A program made the position numbers and the translations under genes. From contig NZ_JALJCL010000003.1 of assembly GCF_023698535.1 (NCBI RefSeq), positions 1 through 64,000 of the forward strand: a DNA stretch of 64,000 bases, written 5' to 3'. How positions within the stretch are numbered: the stretch's first letter is position 1; every line of letters begins with the position of its first letter. The notes beneath the pieces are model-generated. The model worked only from the letters and a program-made list of their open reading frames with translations, made no database searches and was not told the DNA's origin. This document shows positions 47,197 through 56,272 of this stretch, one piece after another. Source of the DNA: Halorientalis regularis. GTDB taxonomy: Archaea > Halobacteriota > Halobacteria > Halobacteriales > Haloarculaceae.

Positions 47197-48735
47197 ATGG
47201 GTACCGAGGCCGACGAGAGTGCGGAAGCGTCGTTCGTGGAGTACGGGGTCGACGACTGGCCGGGAACCTGGCCGTCGATACTGCTCGGCCTCCAGCACTA
47301 CCTGACGATGGTCGGGGCGAACGTCGCCGTCCCGCTGATCCTCGCGGGCGCGATGGGGATGCCGACCGACGTGACCGCGCGGTTCGTCGGCACCTTCTTC
47401 GTCGTCTCCGGCGTGGCGACGCTGGCCCAGACCACCCTCGGGAACCGCTATCCGATCGTCCAGGGCGCGCCCTTCTCGATGCTCGCGCCGGCGATCGCCA
47501 TCGTGACTACCGTGACCGCCACGGGCGGACTCCCGGGCTGGCAGGCCAAACTCCAGGTCCTCCAGGGCGCGATCATCGTGGCGGCGCTGGCGGAGGTCGC
47601 TATCGGCTACCTGGGGATCGTCGGGAAACTCAGAGCCTTCCTCTCGCCGGTCGTCGTCGCCCCCACGATCACCCTCATCGGACTGGCGCTGTTCGACGTG
47701 TCACAGGTCACCGCCGCCACCACGAACTGGTGGTTGCTCGGACTCACCCTGGGCCTGATCGTCCTGTTCTCGCAGTACCTCGACCGCAGTCACCGCGTGT
47801 TCAGTCTGTTTCCGGTCCTGCTGGGCGTGGTGATCGCCTGGGTCGTCGCGGCCGGCCTCTCCGTGGCCGGCGTCTACACCCCGAGTGCGGCCGGCTTCGT
47901 CGATCTGGGCGCGGTCACCGAGGGTCGGCCGCTGTTCCCGATCTACCCCTTCCAGTGGGGGCTGCCCCGCTTCGAGCTGGCCTTCGCCATCGGCATGTTC
48001 GCCGGCGTCCTCGCCTCCATCGTCGAGAGCTTCGGCGACTACCACGCCGTCGCGCGCCTGACCGGGAGCGGGATGCCCAGCGAGCGCCGCATCAACCACG
48101 GGATCGGCATGGAGGGGCTCACCAACGTCTTCTCCGGGATCATGGGAACCGGGGGCGCGACCTCCTACTCCGAGAACATCGGGGCCATCGGCCTGACGGG
48201 AGTGGCCTCGCGCGCGGTCGTCCAGATCGGCGCGCTCGTGATGCTGGTGGTCGGATTCGTCGGCTACTTCGGTCGGCTGGTCGCGACCGTGCCCGATCCC
48301 ATCGTCGGCGGCCTGTTCGTCGCCATGTTCGGCCAGATCGTCGCCGTCGGCCTCTCGAACCTGAAGTACGTCGATCTGGACTCCTCGCGGAACGTGTTCG
48401 TCCTCGGCCTGGCGCTTTTCGTCGGCCTCGCCGTCCCCGAGTACATGGCCAACGTCGGCGACGTGGCCACGTTCCAGGCGGGACTGGCCGGGATCCCACT
48501 CGCCGGCCCGGTTCTGGGCACGGAAGCGGTCGCCAACACGGTCTACGTGATCGGTACGACCGGCATGGCCGTCGGCGGCCTCACGGCGCTCGTGTTCGAC
48601 AACACGATCCCCGGGAGCGACGCGGAGCGCGGGCTCACCGAGTGGGATCGGATCTCCGAGGCCGAGGACGCGTTCCAGCCGGTGTGGACCCGCTGGTTCG
48701 GGCAGGAGTCGACGGAGTTGGACGAAAAGCGGTAG
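47197..48735 (+). CDS. NCS2 uracil/xanthine permease
   Basis: A 512-aa transporter with 12-14 hydrophobic segments. NCS2 signatures: LLGLQHYLTMVGANVAVPLILAG near the start, FSMLAPAIAIV, and the motif NHGIGMEGLTNVFSGIMGTGGATSYSENIGAIGLTGVASR around residue 300. It imports a nucleobase by ion symport; uracil or xanthine cannot be told apart here. The start at 47197 is the ATG before GTEADES; an earlier one lacks support. Confidence 0.92.
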   Translation: MGTEADESAEASFVEYGVDDWPGTWPSILLGLQHYLTMVGANVAVPLILAGAMGMPTDVTARFVGTFFVVSGVATLAQTTLGNRYPIVQGAPFSMLAPAIAIVTTVTATGGLPGWQAKLQVLQGAIIVAALAEVAIGYLGIVGKLRAFLSPVVVAPTITLIGLALFDVSQVTAATTNWWLLGLTLGLIVLFSQYLDRSHRVFSLFPVLLGVVIAWVVAAGLSVAGVYTPSAAGFVDLGAVTEGRPLFPIYPFQWGLPRFELAFAIGMFAGVLASIVESFGDYHAVARLTGSGMPSERRINHGIGMEGLTNVFSGIMGTGGATSYSENIGAIGLTGVASRAVVQIGALVMLVVGFVGYFGRLVATVPDPIVGGLFVAMFGQIVAVGLSNLKYVDLDSSRNVFVLGLALFVGLAVPEYMANVGDVATFQAGLAGIPLAGPVLGTEAVANTVYVIGTTGMAVGGLTALVFDNTIPGSDAERGLTEWDRISEAEDAFQPVWTRWFGQESTELDEKR

Positions 48736-48789
48736 AACGGTCAGCTCGTGTCCACACGAGCGGAGGGAGTGTGGGCTCGGATAACCGTG

Positions 48790-49338
48790 TTATCCGGTGA
48801 ACTGGTGGTACTCCATGCCCTTCTGTTTCATCTCGTTGTGGCGACGCTCCAGGAACGAGTAGACCGAGCCGTGGGGCGCGCCGTCGAGGATCATCTCGGC
48901 GGCCTCCCGGACGGTGTCGACCTGTTCCGGTTCGCCGATGATCGACAGCGTGGAGCCGTAGATGACGACGGCCGCGCCGGAGAGTTCTTCCATGAGCTCC
49001 CGCGTCCGGCCGTCTTCGCCGATGAGTCGGCCCTTCTTCCGTCGCATGTCTTTCTTGTTCCGGGAGGCGGCTTTCAGATCGACCACGTCGAACATCATCA
49101 GGTCGTCCTCGAGCAGTTCCAGTGCGTCCTCGGGGGCGAACCCGCGGCCGATGGCCTTCACGATGTCCGGACCGTTCAGCCCCACGATGGGATCACCGAC
49201 CGTCTCGACTTTGACGGACCCGCTTTCGGAGTCGATGTCGAGTCGCACCTCCGCGCGCTCTTCGATCTCGCGCATCGTCTCCCCACCTTCGCCGATGAGC
49301 ACGCCGATGCGGTCCTGCGGTATCTTCACGTGCTGCAT
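48790..49338 (-). CDS. KH-domain RNA-binding protein (Krr1/Dim2-like)
   Basis: A 182-aa protein with two KH domains: GVLIGEGGETMREIE (GxxG GEGG) and GRLIGEDGRTRELMEEL (GEDG). Archaeal Dim2/Krr1-like proteins act in small-subunit rRNA maturation and bind near the 16S 3' end. It follows rio1 and the aIF-1A gene on the same strand, a conserved archaeal group. The ATG at 49338 begins MQHVKIPQD, the family start. Confidence 0.92.
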   Translation of the reverse strand: MQHVKIPQDRIGVLIGEGGETMREIEERAEVRLDIDSESGSVKVETVGDPIVGLNGPDIVKAIGRGFAPEDALELLEDDLMMFDVVDLKAASRNKKDMRRKKGRLIGEDGRTRELMEELSGAAVVIYGSTLSIIGEPEQVDTVREAAEMILDGAPHGSVYSFLERRHNEMKQKGMEYHQFTG

Positions 49339-49420
49339 AATATGCTCGCCACTACGGTACCCCACGGTTTCAAGGCTTCGCACAGTGGCCGCCACCGAAC
49401 CGTCGCTCCGTGGCCGTCGA

Positions 49421-50308
49421 TCAGTCCTCGTCGCCGCCCGTCACAAACGCCAGCAGGTCGTCGTCCTCGACCGCCAGTCCCTGCCGACGGAAAAACGAGG
49501 CGACGTTGTGACAGTCCCGTTCGAGGAAGTCGCGGCTGTTGGGATGGTGGACGGTGACCGCCTGGCCCAGGTCGATGACGACCAGTTCCTCGCCGTGGAG
49601 GATGATGTTGTACTCCGAGAGGTCGCCGTGGACCAGGCCGGCACTGTGGAGCCGGCGCATGTACTCCCGGACCACCTCGAAGGCCGTCTCGGGGTTCTCG
49701 ACGTGGACCTCGGCCAGTCGCTTGGCGCGACCCTCGCCGTCGTCGATTCCCAGCAACTCCATCACCAGGACGTTGCGCTCGACGGCGATGGGTTCGGGGA
49801 CGCGGACGCCGGCGTTGCGCGCGCGTTCGAGGTTGGCGTACTCCTTGCGGACCCACGCCTTGACGATGTCGCTCTTCTTCGAGCCGATGCCGTCGAACCG
49901 GGGGTCGCCGTCGAGGTAGCCCCGCATGTCCTGGAAATCGGAGGCGTTGATCCGGTAGATCTTGACGGCGACCTCGGGCGAGTCCGCGATATCCAAAGCG
50001 TCGGCGGCCGCCCGGCCGCCCAGCGCGGAGTAGACGTTGGCCTCCTTGCCCGTCGAGATCGGGCCGCCGAATGCGTCGATGTGGCCGTCCTGGACGAGTT
50101 TGTAGAGAGCACCGAAGGTGGCGTCGTCGAAGACGGACGCCTCGACCTTGAACTGGTCTGCGTCCTTGATCCGCTCGCGGAACTGGCTGAACTCCCGGTC
50201 GCGACTCCGGGCGATGCGGTCGGCCTCGGTGTCGGCGACGTCGATCTCCTCCCACTCGTCGCCGGGCGAGTCCACGTCGTCGGTGTCGACGAGATCGAAC
50301 TCAGCCAC
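49421..50308 (-). CDS. rio1: RIO-type serine protein kinase (Rio1)
   Basis: A 295-aa atypical kinase/ATPase of small-subunit maturation. Motifs: the flexible ATP loop STGKEANVYSA, AVKIYR with the ATP-binding Lys, catalytic loop LVHGDLSEYNIIL and metal-binding VIDLGQAV. No ATG fits; GTG at 50308 (VAEFDLVDTDD) with AAAGGTG upstream is the likely start. It is followed by the KH protein 82 bp on and preceded by the aIF-1A gene after a 192-bp GC-rich gap with short inverted repeats. Confidence 0.93.
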   Translation of the reverse strand: MAEFDLVDTDDVDSPGDEWEEIDVADTEADRIARSRDREFSQFRERIKDADQFKVEASVFDDATFGALYKLVQDGHIDAFGGPISTGKEANVYSALGGRAAADALDIADSPEVAVKIYRINASDFQDMRGYLDGDPRFDGIGSKKSDIVKAWVRKEYANLERARNAGVRVPEPIAVERNVLVMELLGIDDGEGRAKRLAEVHVENPETAFEVVREYMRRLHSAGLVHGDLSEYNIILHGEELVVIDLGQAVTVHHPNSRDFLERDCHNVASFFRRQGLAVEDDDLLAFVTGGDED

Positions 50309-50500
50309 CTTTCTACACCCCCCTCGTTCGCGTTCGCTCACTCGGTCGGGCAAAAATCCGGGCCAGAAATCGTGGTTCGGTTCGGTCGCGCTCGCTGCGG
50401 TCGCGCGTCGCCTCCCCGCGGCGCTCGCTCACTCCGTTCGCTCGCGTCGACTGTACGTTCTCGGGGAGGCCACGTGGGGCCGGGGAGACAAACATCACCG

Positions 50501-50788
50501 CTACTCCTGGATGTGTCCCTCCTGTCGAAGCTGGTCGGCCTCCTGTTTCTCGTAGCGCCACGTGATGTCCGCCTTCTCGTCCTGCCAGTCCCACGGTTCG
50601 ACCAGCACCACGTCGTCCTCGCGGATCCAGATGCGTTTCTGCATCTTTCCAGGGATGCGCGCTGTACGTTCGACACCGTCCATACACCTGACGCGTACCC
50701 GGTTCGCACCGAGCATGTTCGTAACGACCGCAAAGACCTCGTCGTCGTCGGGCATACGAAGGTCTTTGCGTCCCTCGTTGTCGCTCAT
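50501..50788 (-). CDS. Translation initiation factor aIF-1A
   Basis: A 95-aa S1/OB-fold factor that binds the A site of the small subunit. Blocks: [42 protein letters not shown] and [19 protein letters not shown]. The ATG at 50788 gives the standard N-terminus. AAACTTAAAC on the minus strand near 50813-50822 may be its TATA box. It heads the conserved aIF1A-rio1-KH group. Confidence 0.96.
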   Translation of the reverse strand: MSDNEGRKDLRMPDDDEVFAVVTNMLGANRVRVRCMDGVERTARIPGKMQKRIWIREDDVVLVEPWDWQDEKADITWRYEKQEADQLRQEGHIQE

Positions 50789-50913
50789 AGTCGCCCCTTC
50801 GGCGGGCAGACGGTTTAAGTTTTTCAACACTGAGAGGGGCCGTGGCACCCCACAGAGGGGCCGAAATCGGCGACGTACGCGTGATACCACACCCCACGAA
50901 ATACAGCCGCATA

Positions 50914-50923
50914 TAACCGGTTA
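50914..50923. promoter_or_regulatory. Palindrome upstream of alcohol dehydrogenase
   Basis: TAACCGGTTA is a perfect 10-bp palindrome in an AT-rich patch about 80 bp before the alcohol dehydrogenase start. It may be a regulator site or a part of the upstream promoter. Confidence 0.3.
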
Positions 50924-50994
50924 ACCCTGAAAACTCCGGGGTATGAAAAGGCCTACCAATGTTTTATTACGGTGTCTCTATTGATACGGGCTGT

Positions 50995-52062
50995 ATGAAA
51001 GCAGCAGTCTTTCAGGGGGTAGAGGAACCCCTCGAGATTCAGGACGTGGAGGAGCCGACGGCCGACGAAGACCAGGTGGTCGTCGAGACGGAAGCCTGCG
51101 GGATCTGCCGGAGCGACTGGCACGCCTGGAAGGGGGACTGGGGACACATCGGCGTCGTCCCGACGGAGGGGCTGATCTTCGGTCACGAACCGGCCGGCCG
51201 CGTCGTCGAGGTGGGGGACAACGTCGATCGGTTCCGCGAGGGCGACATGGTGACCGTCCCGTTCAACCTCTCCGACGGGACCTGTCAGCACTGCCGTGAC
51301 GGCCGCGGGAACATCTGTGACCGGATGGTCCCACTCGGCTTCCTGCAGATGGCCCCCGGGGCCTTCGCCGAGCGGTTCCCCGTCCGGGAGGCCGACCACA
51401 ACGTCGTGAAACTCCCCGACGACGTGGATCCAGTCAACGTCGCCGGCCTGGGCTGTCGGTTCGCGACCGCGTTCCACGGCCTGGTCAGCCGTGTCGACGT
51501 CACCCCCGGCGACTGGGTGGCCATCCACGGCTGTGGCGGCGTCGGCCTCTCGGCGGTCCACATCGCCGACGCGCTGGGTGCCAACGTGATCGCCGTCGAC
51601 ATCAAGGACGAACAGCTCTGGGCCGCCGAGGAACTCGGTGCCGACGAGATCATCAACGCAACCGACGTAAAGGACGCCGCCCAGGCGGTCAAGGCTCACA
51701 CCGAAGGGTCCCACGGCGTCGATGTAGCCGTCGACGCACTGGGAGTCGCCCAGACCTGCAAGAACGCCGTCAACTCGCTGGGCAAAGCCGGGCAGCACCT
51801 CCAGATCGGTCTCACGACCGGTGAGAACGACGGGAAGGTCGAACTCCCGGTCGACAACATGGTCATGGACGAACGCGAGTTCTACGGCTCCTTCGGGATG
51901 CCCCCGAACGAGTACGACCAGATCTTCCGCATGATGTCCCGCGGCAAGATCGACCCCGGCCAGATCGTCACCGAGACCGTCAGCCTCGAGGAAGTGCCGG
52001 ACATGATCGGCAACATGGGGAACTACGAAACCGTCGGCATCCCCGTCTGTAACGAGTTCTAA
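50995..52062 (+). CDS. Zinc-dependent alcohol dehydrogenase family protein
   Basis: A 355-aa medium-chain dehydrogenase. The catalytic zinc site is CGICRSDWH and GHEPAG. The structural zinc lobe is altered: CQHCRDGRGNIC has three Cys rather than four in that stretch. The Rossmann motif is HGCGGVGLSAVHIA, with Asp in VIAVDIKDE suggesting NAD. The start ATG is at 50995, with a TATA-like GTTTTATTAC at 50961-50970, so the leader is only a few bases. Substrate unknown. Confidence 0.92.
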   Translation: MKAAVFQGVEEPLEIQDVEEPTADEDQVVVETEACGICRSDWHAWKGDWGHIGVVPTEGLIFGHEPAGRVVEVGDNVDRFREGDMVTVPFNLSDGTCQHCRDGRGNICDRMVPLGFLQMAPGAFAERFPVREADHNVVKLPDDVDPVNVAGLGCRFATAFHGLVSRVDVTPGDWVAIHGCGGVGLSAVHIADALGANVIAVDIKDEQLWAAEELGADEIINATDVKDAAQAVKAHTEGSHGVDVAVDALGVAQTCKNAVNSLGKAGQHLQIGLTTGENDGKVELPVDNMVMDEREFYGSFGMPPNEYDQIFRMMSRGKIDPGQIVTETVSLEEVPDMIGNMGNYETVGIPVCNEF

Positions 52063-52101
52063 CTCGCGATCCGTTTGCTTTCTGCTGAAAACGAGCGCCG
52101 C

Positions 52102-53859
52102 CTAGTCCGGCGAGAACGAAAAGGCCGGTCCGTTCGAATCGGTGCCGAAAGCGAAGTCCGCACCACCTGCGTCCGTGCCGAGGTCGAAGCCGGACCCGCC
52201 GGTGTCGTCACCGAACCCGAAGGACGGCGTGTCCGAGTCGGTCTCGAAGCCGAACCCGGACCCGCCCGCGTCGCTGCCGAACTCGAACGCCGGTCCGCTC
52301 GCGTTCGTCGCGAAGTCGAAGCCGGAACCACTGCTCTCGGTGTCGAACTCGAACGCCGGTCCACTCGACCCCGACTCGTTGAACCCGTCGAACGACCCGT
52401 TGGTCTCGTTCCCCATTCCATCGAACATCCCACCGCTCGAATCGTTGCCTGCCTCGAACGTCGGATCGGAGTCCGTCGAGTCGTTGCCGTCCCCGAACGT
52501 GGGGTCCGAGTCGCCGGTGGTCTCGTCGGTCCCGCCCCCGTCGGTCCCACCGTCGGTTCCGCCCCCGTCGGAGGTGTTCAGCGACGGGTCGACGGTGAGG
52601 ACGGTCGAGGCGGCCGCGTCGCCGCTCCGGACGGTGGCGGTATAGCTCCCATCGGCGTCGGCGCTCGCCGTCCACACGAGCGTGAGCGACTGGGTCGCGC
52701 CGGCGGCCACCGAGACGAACGTGTCGTCGACGGTCGCGCCGTCGACGACGAGCGAGACCGGCTGGCTGACCGTTTCGTCACGCTGGTTCGTCAAGGACAC
52801 GTCGACGGCGACCGTGCCGCCCGGCGCGACCGGATCGGACGTACCGGTGATCGCGACCGCGAGCGGTGCCCGGGACGCGTTGCGTTCGGTGAGGGCGAAG
52901 TCGGTCTCCGTGGTCCGGCCCGCCTGGACGGCGACCTCGCTGGTGGTCGGCTGGTAGCCGTCGGCGTCGGCGACGACCGTGTACGTGCCTGCGGCCATCG
53001 TGAGGTCGAAAGCGCCGTCGGCACCGGTCGAGGCGGACATCGTGCCGTCCAGCGTCGTCACGGTGGCGTTCGGGATCGGCGTCCCGTTCTCGTCGGTGAC
53101 GGTACCGGCGATTCCCCCGTCGGCCCGGTCGAGCGTGAAGTTCCGCGTCAGCGTCTCACCCGGTAAGAGCGAGACATTCGTCACGCGGAGCTCGTACGCG
53201 ACGCTCCCGGCTCCGAGGTCGTACTCCCCCGGGTCGACGGAGAGCTGGTAGTTCCCGTCGGCGGCCGGCTGTGTGCGAGCTACGTACTCGTCGGGGAACC
53301 CGGCGGTGTCCGCGAACCCGCCGGGCTGGCGCAGGTCGACCAACACCGAACTGATCGGCTCGCCGTCGCTGTCGGTCACCGTCCCCTGGATCGTCGCGGT
53401 CACCGTCACGGTCACGTCGACGGTCGTCGTCGTGTTGGCCGTCACGTTCACCGACCGTGTGGCGACCTGCTCGCCGTCGACCGACACCGCGAGCGTGTAC
53501 GTCCCGGTCTGCACCGCGACCGCGTACCCCCCGGTCGCGTTCGTCGTCGTCGCCGCCGGGCCGACCGAGACGGTCGCATCCGCCACCGCCGCACCACTGC
53601 CGTTCGTCACCGTCCCCGTGACGCCCCCGATGGTAATCCCGTCGGTCGTGTCCGTACCGTTCGTCCCGTCAGTCGTGTTCGTGTCGGTCGTGTTCGTCGT
53701 GTCCGTCGTATTGGTCTCGTTCGTCTGTATCGTCCCGAGCGACGCGTCCGCTGCGTCGGCTCCTGTCACGGCTGTCCCGCCGACAGCACCCGCAACCCCC
53801 ACGGCTGCGATAGCGAATGTGACGACGGCAACCACTGCTGCGATCCGTATCTCCCCCAT
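52102..53859 (-). CDS. Secreted protein with CnaB-like domains and FxF repeats
   Basis: A 585-aa exported protein. A Sec signal (IRIAAVVAVVTFAIAAVGVAG) is followed by a Thr/Asn tract full of N-x-T glycosylation sites. Three carboxypeptidase-regulatory-like beta domains follow (GVTGTVTNGSGAAVADATV; TIQGTVTDSDGEPISSVLV; GIAGTVTDENGTPIPNATV). A CARDB-like domain comes next (AVAITGTSDPVAPGGTVAVDVSLTN). The last about 83 residues are 11-residue units beginning F-x-F. No C-terminal PGF anchor or TM helix is seen. It is probably released or bound to the cell surface. The ATG at 53859 is preferred over a GTG at 53868. Confidence 0.82.
   Translation of the reverse strand: MGEIRIAAVVAVVTFAIAAVGVAGAVGGTAVTGADAADASLGTIQTNETNTTDTTNTTDTNTTDGTNGTDTTDGITIGGVTGTVTNGSGAAVADATVSVGPAATTTNATGGYAVAVQTGTYTLAVSVDGEQVATRSVNVTANTTTTVDVTVTVTATIQGTVTDSDGEPISSVLVDLRQPGGFADTAGFPDEYVARTQPAADGNYQLSVDPGEYDLGAGSVAYELRVTNVSLLPGETLTRNFTLDRADGGIAGTVTDENGTPIPNATVTTLDGTMSASTGADGAFDLTMAAGTYTVVADADGYQPTTSEVAVQAGRTTETDFALTERNASRAPLAVAITGTSDPVAPGGTVAVDVSLTNQRDETVSQPVSLVVDGATVDDTFVSVAAGATQSLTLVWTASADADGSYTATVRSGDAAASTVLTVDPSLNTSDGGGTDGGTDGGGTDETTGDSDPTFGDGNDSTDSDPTFEAGNDSSGGMFDGMGNETNGSFDGFNESGSSGPAFEFDTESSGSGFDFATNASGPAFEFGSDAGGSGFGFETDSDTPSFGFGDDTGGSGFDLGTDAGGADFAFGTDSNGPAFSFSPD
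52105..52353 (-). repeat. 33-bp coding repeat (11-residue FxF units)
   Basis: Seven full units and a final partial unit in strict 11-residue register: FEFDTESSGSG, FDFATNASGPA, FEFGSDAGGSG, FGFETDSDTPS, FGFGDDTGGSG, FDLGTDAGGAD, FAFGTDSNGPA, then FSFSPD. Less regular F-containing units (FGDG, FEAG, FDGM, FDGF) continue upstream. In DNA each unit keeps a GAA.TCGAA.GCCGG core on the plus strand. Confidence 0.9.
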
Positions 53860-54023
53860 AGTGTTCACTTAATTTCTATATTTTCTGCTTAAAATTTTTC
53901 TGTCTGTTTTAATTATAAATTCGTGTCTCGTTCCCGTCGCTCGGGTCGTCGGGACAGCCCCCAGCACCGGCGCTGTCGTGTCGAGTCACGGTTTTTAAGC
54001 TACCCGAGATGGGAGGGGAGTGT

Positions 54024-54218
54024 ATGCTTGACAAAATCGGGACGGCTGGGGTTCTGGGGCTGGTCCTCCTGATCGGGGGTATCGGTCTCGTCGCGGTAGA
54101 GAACCCACTCGTCGCGGCTGGCATCTGTTTCGCCATCGCGGGCTTGCTACTGGTGGCGTACGGGTTCGTGACGACGATACTGAGCGCGCTCGGGATGGGA
54201 CTGGGCGACGTGACCTAG
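54024..54218 (+). CDS. Small two-helix membrane protein
   Basis: A 64-aa protein, nearly all hydrophobic, with helices about 7-25 (GVLGLVLLIGGIGLVAV) and 28-52 (LVAAGICFAIAGLLLVAYGFV). The ATG at 54024 is preceded by GGGAGGGGAGTGT, a purine-rich tract fitting a ribosome site, and TTTTTAAGC lies at 53993-54001. Similar small proteins occur throughout haloarchaea without known function. Its stop overlaps the convergent DUF460 gene by 4 bp. Confidence 0.7.
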   Translation: MLDKIGTAGVLGLVLLIGGIGLVAVENPLVAAGICFAIAGLLLVAYGFVTTILSALGMGLGDVT

Positions 54219-56200
54219 CTCTCCGGGCGGTCGGCCCGGTGTTCGCTGATCAGTCGATCCACCATCTGTTCGTTGTTCTGTTTCTCGCGTTCCTCGGCCC
54301 GGTCTTCCCAGTCGTCGATGACGGTCTCGACCTCGCTCTCCCGGGCCACCGCGAGTTCGTCGACCTCCTGAATCCCCACGTCCTCGGCGGGGCCAATCGG
54401 CACCTCGTGTTCGAAGAGCAGGTCGTCGGCAGCCTCGGAGAGCTGGCCGCCGTCCCGCAGGACCACGCGCGGGTTCACGTCCGCGAGGCGCTGGGCGGTC
54501 GACCGACCGGCACCGCTCCCGTCGCGCAGGTAGATCACGTCACCCTCGGCGAGCCCGTAGGCCTCGTCGGCGCGTTCGATTGCGTCTTTCGTGAACTCCT
54601 CGATTACCTTCACCGGGACGAGGTCCTGCTGTTTCTCCGATACGTCCGCGAAGTTCGAGTGGTCGAGTTTCCACAGCGCCTTCAGGCGTTCGAGTTTGGT
54701 CTCCAGTTCGTCGACCCGCTCGCGCTCCTCGTCGAGTTCCCGTTCGAGCCGTTCGTTCTCCCGCTCTAGCCGCGTGATCTCCCGGCGCTCGCGGGCCTCG
54801 CGGCGCTCCTCGCGGCGAGCCTCAGAGAGCTCCTCCTCGTACTCCTCGATCCGGTCGTCCTTGCGCGCGATGGTGTCTTTCAGATCCTCGTTGTGGTCTT
54901 CCAGCCGGTCGACCCGCGCTTCGAGGCGATTGATTTTCTTCTCCTCGGCGGTGAGTTCCCGCTCGGTGTGTTCGGTCGTCTCCTCGTCCTCGTCGGGGTC
55001 CCGTTCCAGATCAGTGATGACGGCCTCGACGGACTCCTCGCCGGCGACGACGCGGGCCAGCACCTCCCCGAGGTCGAACTGGGGCGGCACTTTCTCCGCG
55101 ACGCGCTCGAACTGGTCCTCGTGGGCGTCGAACGCCGACAGCGCCGCCGCCAGGGCGTCGCGCTGGTGGTCGTCGTCGTATCCTTCCTCACGGGTGCGGT
55201 GTTTCTTCTCGTCGATCGGGAGGTCGCTGGCTGGCACCCACGCGGCGGCCTCGAAGCTCCGACGGATCTTCTCGACGGTCTCGGGCATCGGCTCCACGTC
55301 GGCGGCGACGACGATGGGTCGGCCGCGCTCGATGATCCACTCGATCACGTCCGCGGTGTCCGCAGTACGAGTACTGAACACGTCCAGTACCTCGCCGTGC
55401 ACGTCGACGACGGCCGCCGCGGTGGTCGTCCCGGGGTCGATGCCGACGATGACGTGATCCCGGCGCTTGACCAGCGGCTGGAACTCGATGCCGTCGCGGC
55501 GCTCGCGCTCGATTTCGACGCGCACGTCACCCGAGCGGTGCGCCGAGACCGGAATGTCGGCGGGCCGCCCCTCGACCTCGAAGATGGCGTTGGAGAAGCC
55601 GCCGTACTTCTCGGTGGCGTCCCGCTCGTAGTCGAGACCGGCGTCGTCCAGTTCGGACTCGACCTCGCGGGTTCGCTTCTTGACTGCCCCGTGAATCCGG
55701 CGGGTATAGCGGTCCTCCGACCAGCCCCCCTTACCGGTCGAGCGGCCGCGAGCGACCTTCACGCGGGTGGTGTTCGTGAAGGCCGACACCTCCTGCCCGA
55801 CGTTCATCGCGGCGAGGCGGGCCGCGGCCTCGGCCTCTTTCATCGGGTCCTTGCCGTAGGGGACGTTGTGCCGGCCGGCGACCCGCGAGAGCGGTTCCGG
55901 TCGCTCCGCGCCGGTAACCTGGACGAGTTTCGTCTCGTCGGGGAGCTCGCCGAGGAAGTGGATCAGGGCGTCCTTGTCCGCGGCGAGTTCGTACATGTTG
56001 TCCGTGGCGACGATGGCCGGCTCACGGTCGGCGATCAGCCGATTGAGTTTCCGCCGGGAGACCACGTCCCGGCTCACGGACTCGCCGTCGAAGACGACCA
56101 GTGCGTACGACGGTGCCGACCCGCGTACGTCACCGCTCTGGATGTCCACCCCGAAGACGACTGCATCGAGCGCGCTCGTGCGGGCGTTCACGACTACCAC
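54215..56200 (-). CDS. DUF460 RNase H-like protein with coiled coil
   Basis: A 661-aa archaeal protein. An N-terminal domain (VFGVDIQSGDVRG) and a second domain (VIVGIDPGTTTAAAVVDVHGEVL) each look like RNase H/RuvC-type folds with Asp-containing first strands. A long charged coiled coil occupies about residues 415-520, and a C-terminal domain has VKVIEEFTKDAIERADEAYG. Family members are widespread in archaea and uncharacterised; nuclease activity is possible from the fold. The GTG start at 56200 is the first plausible one; another GTG lies three codons in. Confidence 0.85.
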   Translation of the reverse strand: MVVVNARTSALDAVVFGVDIQSGDVRGSAPSYALVVFDGESVSRDVVSRRKLNRLIADREPAIVATDNMYELAADKDALIHFLGELPDETKLVQVTGAERPEPLSRVAGRHNVPYGKDPMKEAEAAARLAAMNVGQEVSAFTNTTRVKVARGRSTGKGGWSEDRYTRRIHGAVKKRTREVESELDDAGLDYERDATEKYGGFSNAIFEVEGRPADIPVSAHRSGDVRVEIERERRDGIEFQPLVKRRDHVIVGIDPGTTTAAAVVDVHGEVLDVFSTRTADTADVIEWIIERGRPIVVAADVEPMPETVEKIRRSFEAAAWVPASDLPIDEKKHRTREEGYDDDHQRDALAAALSAFDAHEDQFERVAEKVPPQFDLGEVLARVVAGEESVEAVITDLERDPDEDEETTEHTERELTAEEKKINRLEARVDRLEDHNEDLKDTIARKDDRIEEYEEELSEARREERREARERREITRLERENERLERELDEERERVDELETKLERLKALWKLDHSNFADVSEKQQDLVPVKVIEEFTKDAIERADEAYGLAEGDVIYLRDGSGAGRSTAQRLADVNPRVVLRDGGQLSEAADDLLFEHEVPIGPAEDVGIQEVDELAVARESEVETVIDDWEDRAEEREKQNNEQMVDRLISEHRADRPES

Positions 56201-56272
56201 GGACTAGGAGCCTGCGAGCCATAAACTTCGTGCCGGTCCGACACCCGGGCTGACCGCGAACGGGACGGCGAC

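Noticed and set aside
50309-50500. GC-rich inverted repeats between aIF1A and rio1 as an RNA gene
   Set aside because: Short simple-sequence CGCTCG-type repeats without a consistent fold; no known RNA family recognised.
52102-53859. FxF-repeat protein as an S-layer glycoprotein
   Set aside because: It lacks the C-terminal PGF/TM anchor and the domain make-up of haloarchaeal S-layer proteins.
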